Assembly: GCA_947588915.1 (NCBI GenBank)
Contig: CANPZA010000032.1
Span: forward strand, 1-12,390
Length of the DNA: 12,390 nucleotides
Source of the DNA: an uncultured Clostridia bacterium
GTDB lineage: Bacteria > Bacillota_A > Clostridia > TANB77 > CAG-508
Direction: 5' to 3'
The number at the start of each line of letters is the position of its first letter. Position 1 is the stretch's first letter. Shown here in pieces: positions 7,334-12,390 of the stretch. The notes below the pieces were generated by a model that was not told the origin of the DNA, did no database searches, and saw only the letters and a list, made by a program, of their open reading frames with translations. The position numbers were made by a program, and so were the translations under genes.

Positions 7334-8686
7334 TTGAAAAATAAACAAATAAATGATAAAAAAGTAAAGAATCTTAAGAAAAAAAGGAAGAAAAAAAAGG
7401 TTTTTAGAAAAGTATTATTGTTATTTTTATTAGCAATAGTAATTGCAGGAGGAGTATTTGCATATAGGGTACATATAAATGGTGGTGGAGTTTCAGGAAT
7501 TTTAGCGACTGTTGTTGGACATGATGAAAATACAAAGAAAAATTTAGGCGAGTTTAGAGTTCTTTTATTGGGTATAAGTACAGACCAAGATGGAGTAGAC
7601 TTAACTGATACAATAATAGTTGCATCATATAATCCTAATACACAAAAAGCAACATTATTATCAATTCCAAGAGATACCTATACAGGTAGTAATCCATCAA
7701 AAGCTACAGCATATGAAAAAATAAATGCTCTATATAGTAGAAAACATAGGCCAGATGAAACTTTAGAAGCAGTCAATAAGATAACAGGACTTAATATAGA
7801 ATATTATGCAGTAGTGAAAACAGAAGCTTTAATTAAATTAGTGGATGTAATTGGTGGGGTAACCTTTAATGTTCCAATTAATATGAAATATGATGATAAA
7901 ACACAAAATTTACATATAAATTTACAAGCAGGAGAACAAGTATTAAATGGAGATAAGGCAGAGCAACTACTTCGTTTCAGACATAATAATAATGGAACAT
8001 CTTATCCAGAAGAATACGGTGATAATGATACTGGAAGAATGAGAACACAAAGAGAATTTATAATGCAGGTTATAAAACAAACAGCTAAGCCAGAAAATAT
8101 TTTTAAATTAGGTGAAATATTAAATATTGCTAAAGAATATGTAATTACAAATATAGATTTTAATGTAGCGAAAGATTATATACCATATGTGGTAGAGTTT
8201 GATACAGCTAATATGTTAAATGCTGCTTTACCTGGGGCAAATACTAATAATAATACAAGTGGCACATGGATATTTATATATAATAAAAATCAAACAAAAG
8301 AATTAATACAAAAATTATTCTATGATAGAGATGTGCAATCAACTGAAGAGGATAGCCAAGAAGGATTAAATACTACGAATTCAACTACAAATCAAACATT
8401 AAGTAATAGCAATAAGCAAAATCTTAAAATAGAGGTATTAAATGGTAGTGGAGAAAGTTCAAAGTTACAAAAGCTAGTTAATCAACTTAAGGGTGCAGGA
8501 TATAAAATTACAAGGACAGGAAGTACTAATACAACTTCTAAAACAGCCATTATAAACAAAAAAACAGTAAATAATGTATTGTTAAAAAACATAAAAGATG
8601 TTATTGGTGCAGGTGATATTTCAGATAGTGAATCTAGTTCTAGTAAAGTAGATATAACAATTATAATCGGAAAAGATTATCAATAA
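7334..8686 (+). CDS. LytR-CpsA-Psr (LCP) family envelope glycopolymer ligase
   Basis: LCP enzymes transfer undecaprenyl-linked glycopolymers, such as teichoic acids or capsule, onto peptidoglycan outside the membrane. This 450-aa copy has a strongly basic N-terminus, one membrane helix (about 26-44), an LCP domain from about 74 to 245, a Ser/Thr/Asn-rich linker, and a C-terminal LytR_C domain from about 364. Conserved LCP residues are visible: FRVLLLGIS at the domain start, D92 in TDTI, the SIPRD arginine-aspartate (113-114), LLRFRH, and the arginines of GRMRTQRE. The start is TTG 7334 with GGGAG nine bases upstream; an upstream ATG at 7309 is out of frame. The gene has its own promoter but follows the CvpA gene closely. 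It converges on a D-Ala-D-Ala carboxypeptidase gene, another wall enzyme. Confidence 0.93.
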   Translation: MKNKQINDKKVKNLKKKRKKKKVFRKVLLLFLLAIVIAGGVFAYRVHINGGGVSGILATVVGHDENTKKNLGEFRVLLLGISTDQDGVDLTDTIIVASYNPNTQKATLLSIPRDTYTGSNPSKATAYEKINALYSRKHRPDETLEAVNKITGLNIEYYAVVKTEALIKLVDVIGGVTFNVPINMKYDDKTQNLHINLQAGEQVLNGDKAEQLLRFRHNNNGTSYPEEYGDNDTGRMRTQREFIMQVIKQTAKPENIFKLGEILNIAKEYVITNIDFNVAKDYIPYVVEFDTANMLNAALPGANTNNNTSGTWIFIYNKNQTKELIQKLFYDRDVQSTEEDSQEGLNTTNSTTNQTLSNSNKQNLKIEVLNGSGESSKLQKLVNQLKGAGYKITRTGSTNTTSKTAIINKKTVNNVLLKNIKDVIGAGDISDSESSSSKVDITIIIGKDYQ

Positions 8687-8717
8687 AATATAATTTTAAT
8701 CGTAATTTTTTAAGCCA

Positions 8718-8757
8718 TAATATTTAAGGCAGATATAAAAATCTGCCTTAAATATTA
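8718..8757. terminator. Bidirectional terminator between the LCP and carboxypeptidase genes
   Basis: A perfect 17-bp stem (8718-8734 with 8741-8757) with a 6-nt loop lies between the two convergent genes, 31 bases after the LCP stop and 12 bases past the end of the minus-strand gene. Its GC-rich core is flanked by A/T on both sides. No long T-run follows in either direction. Confidence 0.75.
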
Positions 8758-8769
8758 AAAATATATAAT

Positions 8770-10002
8770 TTATTTCTTTTTCTTATGTGATAGGATTAAA
8801 TAAACAATAAATATAAGAATAATTCCAATTAAGATTTCAATCATATAATATAGTAAGCTCGACTTTTCAACATCATGAGAAGCTATTAATTCTGTTTTAT
8901 ATTCAGTACCATCAATATTATAAGATGCAGTACCTAAAATATCGCCTTGTTTAATTGGTGCTTTAATTTTATCATTTAAATTTACATTATATTCAAAATC
9001 ATTTTCTAATTCCGCATTAGAAAGTAATACTTCTATTGAGCTATTTGCCAACAAATCCAAATCTCTAGAATTAATTTCGCCATTTTTAATTTTTATTTGT
9101 GTAATATAATCATTAGATTTTAGTATTTCTTTGATAGAAAAGTTATTATAACCATATTCATATAAAGCTTTACTTTCACTATATCTTGTTGATTCACCAT
9201 TTATAGTTTCACCACCTAAAATGACCCCAATTAATTCTAAATTATTTTTATAACTACATGAAACTAGACATTGACCTGACTCGGTTGTATACCCAGTTTT
9301 ACCGCATGTAACATATGAACAATAATAAGGATTGTTTGGAACAATTAATTTATTTGTTGACTCATAACTTCTAGGTGCATGTTTATTTGTGGCAGGTAAA
9401 GAACATGAAGCCATACCAGAAAATCTTCTAAAGTCATCATTCTTGATGCAGTATTGCATAATGCTTGCTAAATCCTTAGCGGTAGTATAATGATTGTCAT
9501 CATGTATTCCAGATGGGTTTGTAAAATGTGTATTAGATAATCCAAGTTCATATACTTTTGTATTCATCATAGAAGCAAAACTTTCTATTGAACCAGCAAC
9601 ATGTTCAGCAAGAAGATTTGCAACATCATTCGCAGAATGTACCATTAGAAGTTCTAATAGCTGTTCTACTGTAAATTGCTCTCCAACTTGTAATTCTACA
9701 ATAGTATATCCATAAGGAATAGTTGCATCTATATCATGAGTGATAGTTACAATATCACTTAGGTTACAATTTTCTAATGTAAGAATAGCTGTTAAAATTT
9801 TAGTAGTACTTGCTGGATACATTTTTTCAGTTTCGTTTTTATTATATAAAATTTTACCAGTTTTTGTATCAACTAAAAATGCTGCTTTTGCAGTTAAGTT
9901 TGGTTCATTATTTTCTGCAAAAACAAAAGAAGAGTTTAATAAAATTATTATTATTAAACAAAGTAATGTAATTATTCTTTTTAAAATTGATTTTGATTTC
10001 AT
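8770..10002 (-). CDS. D-alanyl-D-alanine carboxypeptidase (serine-type, DacF-like PBP)
   Basis: This low-molecular-weight penicillin-binding protein trims the terminal D-Ala from peptidoglycan pentapeptides. The 410-aa form has a signal peptide ending near FVFA-EN (about residue 29), then the three active-site motifs: S65-T-T-K68, S123-A-N125 and K235-T-G237. A C-terminal beta domain follows, and a membrane helix near the end before HKKKK anchors the protein. A longer start at 10032 lacks a ribosome binding site and lies inside the -10 box of the promoter. The ATG at 10002 has GGAG ten bases upstream and gives a clean signal peptide, so I prefer it. The gene diverges from comEA. DacF-type enzymes often act in sporulation, but nothing here shows that. 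Confidence 0.93.
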   Translation of the reverse strand: MKSKSILKRIITLLCLIIIILLNSSFVFAENNEPNLTAKAAFLVDTKTGKILYNKNETEKMYPASTTKILTAILTLENCNLSDIVTITHDIDATIPYGYTIVELQVGEQFTVEQLLELLMVHSANDVANLLAEHVAGSIESFASMMNTKVYELGLSNTHFTNPSGIHDDNHYTTAKDLASIMQYCIKNDDFRRFSGMASCSLPATNKHAPRSYESTNKLIVPNNPYYCSYVTCGKTGYTTESGQCLVSCSYKNNLELIGVILGGETINGESTRYSESKALYEYGYNNFSIKEILKSNDYITQIKIKNGEINSRDLDLLANSSIEVLLSNAELENDFEYNVNLNDKIKAPIKQGDILGTASYNIDGTEYKTELIASHDVEKSSLLYYMIEILIGIILIFIVYLILSHKKKK

Positions 10003-10027
10003 AATTTCATTTCTCCAATCTTTCAAT

Positions 10028-10056
10028 ATCATATCTTATTTTTCGAAAAATTTCAA
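10028..10056 (-). promoter_or_regulatory. Promoter of the carboxypeptidase gene
   Basis: Read on the minus strand, TTGAAA (10056-10051), a 17-bp spacer and TATGAT (10033-10028) form a near-consensus promoter. Transcription would start near 10021, giving a leader of about 20 nt ahead of the ATG at 10002. Confidence 0.7.
10038..10051. promoter_or_regulatory. Palindrome in the carboxypeptidase promoter spacer (possible operator)
   Basis: ATTTTTCGAAAAAT is a perfect 14-bp palindrome. It lies between the -35 and -10 boxes of the carboxypeptidase promoter and about 50 bp upstream of the divergent comEA start. A repressor bound here could block the promoter. In AT-rich DNA such palindromes also arise by chance. 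Confidence 0.35.
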
Positions 10057-10101
10057 CAAAAATTTCACATTTAAATTATTAAAATTAAAGGAGGTATTTA
10101 T

Positions 10102-10765
10102 ATGTATAATTTTAGTAAAAAACAAAGGATAATATTAGGAATAATATCAGTAATAATAGTTGGATTTATTTGTTACTATGTATATGCAAGAGATGAAAAT
10201 GAAAATACACAAATAGAAAATAATTTAGAAATAGAAAATACAGAAGAAGAGGAAGAATTTAGTGATGAATTTATTTTAGTACATGTATCGGGGGCTGTGA
10301 AGAATGAGGGAATAATAGAGCTTAAAAATAATAGTAGAATATCTGATGCAATAGATAAAGCACGGAGGATTAAAAGAAGAGGCTTGTGTTGATGATATTA
10401 ATTTGGCATATAAATTAGAGGATGGAATGAAAATATATATTCCATCTAAACAAGAAAAGCAAGAGGAGAAAAATACAATTGCAGAAGATTTAACTCAAAA
10501 ATATATCACTACTTCTAGTGGTTTAAGCAAAGAGAAATCAGATAGTCAAGTTTCAAATAGCAATAAGTCTGCAAAAGTAAATATTAATACTGCAACACAA
10601 ACTGAGTTAGAGACTTTGCCAGGAATAGGAGCTTCAACGGCAATTAAAATTATTGATTATAGGAAAGATAAAGGAAAGTTTAAGAGTATAGAGGATATAA
10701 AAGAAGTAAAAGGGATTGGTGATAGTAAATTTGAAAAAATTAAGGAATATATAACTGTAAAATAG
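10102..10765 (+). CDS. comEA: ComEA DNA-uptake receptor, apparent +1 frameshift at 10363
   Basis: ComEA is the membrane-anchored double-stranded DNA receptor of the competence machinery. The frame-restored protein (220 aa) has an N-terminal membrane helix (about 8-28), an acidic linker (31-56), an SLBB domain (about 58-116, ILVHVSGAVKNEGIIEL), a Ser/Asn-rich linker and a helix-hairpin-helix DNA-binding domain (158-220) with LPGIGASTA and VKGIGDSKF. The start is ATG 10102 with AAAGGAGGT seven bases upstream. At codon 88 the reading frame meets CGG (10363) and would stop at 10390. Omitting C10363 gives GCA GGA GGA TTA AAA GAA, matching the SLBB consensus DKAGGLKEEA, and reads through to 10765. 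Without the shift the HhH domain is lost. No other defect is seen. The permease in this window has the same lesion. Confidence 0.85.
10360..10369 (+). other. Apparent +1 frameshift site, GCA-C-GGA-GGA in comEA
   Basis: The incoming frame reads GCA CGG AGG ATT and terminates nine codons after CGG. The conserved frame reads GCA GGA GGA TTA, so C10363 is surplus. The extra base sits exactly before a GGA glycine codon, as at 1912, and makes the same ACGGAG hexamer. Confidence 0.8.
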
Positions 10766-10780
10766 TATCATAAAATAAAA

Positions 10781-10812
10781 TAAGAGGAAGAATATAAAAA
10801 TTCTTCTTCTTA
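10781..10812. terminator. Bidirectional terminator between comEA and metA
   Basis: A 13-bp stem with one G-U pair (10781-10793 with 10800-10812) has a 6-nt loop. T-rich sequence follows on both strands (CTTTATTTT on plus, TTATTTTATTTT on minus). It sits between the convergent comEA and metA stops. Confidence 0.8.
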
Positions 10813-10814
10813 CT

Positions 10815-11684
10815 TTATTTTGACACATATTCATTTATCCAATTTGAATAAAATTTAATTCCATTTTCTTTCCATGAAAATTCAGGTATATTGTTTTTAT
10901 AATAATTTTTAGGTTCTTGTATAGGTAATCCATTTGATAAATCTCTTTTATATTCATTATCTAATGTATTTAAATCATATTCAAAATGTCCTGTTACAAA
11001 AACTTGAGTTTTTGATTTGTTTTCTACAATAAATACACCTGCATCATCTGATTTTGAAACCAAAGTTAAGTTAGGATTTTGTATAATATCATTTTCATAT
11101 ATTCCTGTATGTCTTGAGTGAGGTGCTTTGAAATTTTGTGCTAAACCTTTAAGTATAGGTGTGTTCTTATCTAGAATTTTATGTTCGAATATTCCGAACA
11201 TTTTATTAGGTAATAGATGTTTTTTTATACCATAGTTGTAATATAATCCAGCCTGTGCTCCCCAACAAATGTATATCGTGGATTTTGAATTAGTTTTTGT
11301 CCATTCCATAATTTTGGTAAGTTCATCCCAATAATCTACTTGATTAAATTCCATTTGTTCTACAGGTGCACCTGTTATAATAAATCCATCAAATTTTTTA
11401 TTTTTTACTTCATCAAATGTAGAGTAAAATTTTTCTAAGTATTCAGGACTTGTAGTTTTGGATTTATAAGATACTACATTTAGAAATGTAACTTTTATTT
11501 TTTTGTCTGTATTTGATAATTCCCTTAGTAATTGTATTTCTGTATCTTGTTTTTTTGGCATGAGATTTAGAATTCCTATTTCTAATAAATTTGAGGGTAA
11601 GTCTATACCTTCTTCTAGTATTTGAATATTTTCCTTTCTTAATGTTTGGTTTGCTGCTAATCCTTTTTTAGTAATAATTGGCAT
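10815..11684 (-). CDS. metA: Homoserine O-acyltransferase MetA, probably acetyl-CoA specific
   Basis: MetA acylates L-homoserine in the first committed step of methionine synthesis. The 289-aa protein shows the glutamine-amidotransferase-like fold motifs of the family: ILNLMPKKQDTE, ITGAPVEQ, the nucleophile C140 in ICWGAQAG, APHSRHT, and the catalytic H233 and E235 in GHFEYD. The residue corresponding to E. coli position 111 is Glu (E109 in TGAPVE). In characterised homologues Glu here goes with acetyl-CoA and Gly with succinyl-CoA, so an acetyltransferase is predicted. A longer start at 11696 begins almost at the predicted transcription start. The ATG at 11684 is preceded by GGTGAT, complementary to the 16S tail, and gives the usual MPI N-terminus. 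No SAM riboswitch is seen upstream. Confidence 0.92.
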   Translation of the reverse strand: MPIITKKGLAANQTLRKENIQILEEGIDLPSNLLEIGILNLMPKKQDTEIQLLRELSNTDKKIKVTFLNVVSYKSKTTSPEYLEKFYSTFDEVKNKKFDGFIITGAPVEQMEFNQVDYWDELTKIMEWTKTNSKSTIYICWGAQAGLYYNYGIKKHLLPNKMFGIFEHKILDKNTPILKGLAQNFKAPHSRHTGIYENDIIQNPNLTLVSKSDDAGVFIVENKSKTQVFVTGHFEYDLNTLDNEYKRDLSNGLPIQEPKNYYKNNIPEFSWKENGIKFYSNWINEYVSK

Positions 11685-11703
11685 TTTAATCACCATATTG
11701 TGT

Positions 11704-11712
11704 ATTATATCA
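11704..11712 (-). promoter_or_regulatory. Extended -10 promoter of metA
   Basis: On the minus strand the sequence reads TGATATAAT, a perfect TATAAT with the TGn extension. No good -35 box is present 16-18 bp upstream, which is usual for extended -10 promoters. Transcription would start near 11697, giving a very short leader and leaving no room for a riboswitch. Confidence 0.55.
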
Positions 11713-11845
11713 AAAACATATATTTATATATTTTTATCATATATATTTTAACATTTATTATAGGTATTTACAAGTATTTTCCAATTTTTTAATATATATT
11801 TTTCGTATTTTTTGAATATTTTCTCATATAATATATAGTAAATGC

Positions 11846-11874
11846 TTGACTTTATTAGATTTTAGTAGTAAAAT
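11846..11874 (+). promoter_or_regulatory. Promoter upstream of the tRNA-fMet region
   Basis: TTGACT (11846-11851), a 17-bp spacer and TAAAAT (11869-11874) form a strong promoter, with a start near 11881. It sits just upstream of the truncated tRNA copy; I see no comparable promoter directly ahead of the complete tRNA. The remainder of 11713-11845 is AT-rich and shows no gene. Confidence 0.65.
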
Positions 11875-11892
11875 ACTATCAGAATTAAATAT

Positions 11893-11930
11893 CGCGGGGT
11901 GGAGCAGTTGGCAGCTCGTCGGGCTCATAA
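11893..11930 (+). pseudogene. 5' half of an initiator tRNA-fMet, truncated at the anticodon loop
   Basis: These 38 bases match the first 38 of the complete tRNA-fMet at 12119, except TC for CA at 11919-11920. They include the acceptor 5' strand, the D arm and the anticodon loop CTCATAA. The sequence then diverges at once, so the 3' half of the molecule is missing. The two differing bases give TCGGG, the commoner initiator-tRNA anticodon stem, so this is not a simple recent copy. Similarity continues upstream to 11883. The fragment cannot fold into a tRNA. Confidence 0.8.
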
Positions 11931-12118
11931 ACAGAGGAGCTCTAGAGAAAAGCTAAAACTCAAAACCGTTGATAAGACACAAAAACATTGAAAATTATAT
12001 ATTTTGCTCTAACCTTTAATAAAACTTTTAAGCTTATTAAAACTTAATAAAAATTATTAAAAATCAAATTATAAAGGGACATTAAAGGGACAAAAAAGCA
12101 CAATATTTAATTAAACAT
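11931..12118 (+). other. Gene-free segment between the tRNA half-copy and the complete tRNA
   Basis: I see no coding region here. The notable element is a direct repeat AAAGGGACA at 12073-12081 and 12084-12092, spaced 11 bp, about one helical turn. Tandem short repeats of this type resemble arm-type sites of tyrosine integrases. Together with the flanking tRNA pieces this suggests an old attachment region, but that is inference. Confidence 0.35.
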
Positions 12119-12194
12119 CGCGGGGTGGAGCAGTTGGCAGCTCGCAGGGCTCATAACCCTGAGGTCGGTGGTTCGAGTCCATCTCCCGCAACCA
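12119..12194 (+). tRNA. Initiator tRNA-fMet (anticodon CAT)
   Basis: The 76-nt cloverleaf has CCA encoded at its end (12192-12194). The acceptor stem is CGCGGGG against TCCCGCA, with the C1-A72 mismatch that marks bacterial initiators. The D stem is GAGC/GCTC, the anticodon stem CAGGG/CCCTG contains the three G-C pairs required for initiation, the loop is CTCATAA, and the T arm is GGTGG-TTCGAGT-CCATC. It may be transcribed from the promoter at 11846, some 240 bases upstream, through the truncated copy. Confidence 0.95.
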
Positions 12195-12206
12195 ATTCGT
12201 AGATTT

Positions 12207-12240
12207 TTACTTAAAGGGATATCCCTTTAAAAGTAATTTT
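12207..12240 (+). terminator. Hairpin after tRNA-fMet
   Basis: A 20-bp palindrome (12211-12230) forms the core. With a 2-nt bulge the stem extends to 12207-12236, followed by four T residues. It lies 12 bases after the tRNA and probably ends its transcript. Confidence 0.6.
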
Positions 12241-12247
12241 AATATAG

Positions 12248-12279
12248 AGATTTTACTAAAAATAGTAAGATCTTTTTTT
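12248..12279 (+). terminator. Second rho-independent terminator after tRNA-fMet
   Basis: An 11-bp stem with one U-G pair (12248-12258 with 12263-12273) encloses the loop AAAA and is followed by six T residues (12274-12279). It is the stronger of two tandem terminators separating the tRNA from the next gene. Confidence 0.85.
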
Positions 12280-12332
12280 GTATTTATAAATTTACCCTTC
12301 AGCAAAATTTAAAAAATAGGGAGGTACATAAT

Positions 12333-12390
12333 ATGACCAAAGGAGAACAACCAAATTATTATGCAATAATACCTGCAACAGTTAGGTATG
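12333..12390 (+). CDS. N-terminus of a probable mobile-element HTH/replication protein (cut by window end)
   Basis: Only 19 codons are present: ATG 12333 with GGGAGG (12319-12324) eight bases upstream, reading MTKGEQPNYYAIIPATVRY. The PNYYAIIPA-VRY block resembles the start of helix-turn-helix, DnaD-like replication proteins found on prophages and integrative elements of Clostridia. This identification rests on memory of that short block and is tentative. Its position directly downstream of a tRNA gene, a favoured integration site, agrees with the left edge of a mobile element. Confidence 0.5.
   Translation, partial: MTKGEQPNYYAIIPATVRY

Noticed and set aside
9740..10132. Plus-strand frame running from within the carboxypeptidase into comEA
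   Set aside because: It is antisense to a gene with complete SxxK, SxN and KTG motifs, has no ribosome binding site, and ends in the wrong frame of comEA.
11893..12118. Group I intron in tRNA-fMet, because the half-copy ends at the anticodon loop where such introns insert
   Set aside because: A split gene should be followed by the missing 3' exon. Instead a complete tRNA including the 5' half follows, and the 188-nt segment shows no intron core elements I can recognise.
1..12390. CRISPR arrays, insertion sequences, rRNA genes
   Set aside because: No regularly spaced repeats, transposase motifs or rRNA sequences were seen anywhere in the window.

Overview
The window is strongly AT-rich. It has AGGAGG-type ribosome binding sites, occasional TTG/GTG starts, AGA-dominated arginine codons and gene families typical of Clostridia (YkvI, DUF5711, CvpA, LCP, DacF, ComEA). 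It most likely comes from a low-GC, Gram-positive-type member of class Clostridia, possibly an uncultured gut lineage. This placement is inferred from gene content and composition, not from a marker gene.

Layout, left to right. A terminator hairpin (5-49) ends an unseen upstream unit. A minus-strand GDT1/TMEM165-type cation transporter follows (149-757). A plus-strand operon with a good promoter (834-862) encodes a GldA-like ABC ATPase, an ABC-2 permease with an apparent +1 frameshift, and a GldG-like membrane-anchored protein; it ends at a strong terminator (4099-4128). A YkvI-family membrane protein stands alone between two terminators. A second cluster encodes a DUF5711 membrane-anchored protein, a CvpA-family protein and a LytR-CpsA-Psr (LCP) envelope enzyme with its own promoter. 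It converges on a minus-strand D-Ala-D-Ala carboxypeptidase, with a 17-bp bidirectional hairpin between them. A comEA DNA-receptor gene (again with an apparent +1 frameshift) diverges from the carboxypeptidase and converges on a minus-strand metA. The right end holds a promoter, a 5' half-copy of initiator tRNA-fMet, about 190 nt without genes, a complete tRNA-fMet, terminators, and the first 19 codons of a gene resembling replication/HTH proteins of mobile elements. The tRNA is therefore probably a mobile-element boundary.

Functional themes are envelope construction (LCP ligase, PBP-type carboxypeptidase, ABC/Gld exporter), membrane transport, DNA uptake (ComEA) and methionine synthesis (MetA, probably acetyl-CoA-using).

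The most notable observation is that both broken genes (permease at 1912, comEA at 10363) carry the same lesion. In each, one extra C sits exactly before a GGA glycine codon, in the hexamer ACGGAG, and so creates an in-frame CGG codon. By reading every CGG in the window I find no other in-frame CGG in any recognised gene (roughly 3,500 codons), and ACGGAG occurs nowhere else on the plus strand of the window. This raises the possibility of +1 frameshifting at a rare or unassigned CGG codon. Sequencing error or two independent mutations remain the competing explanations.
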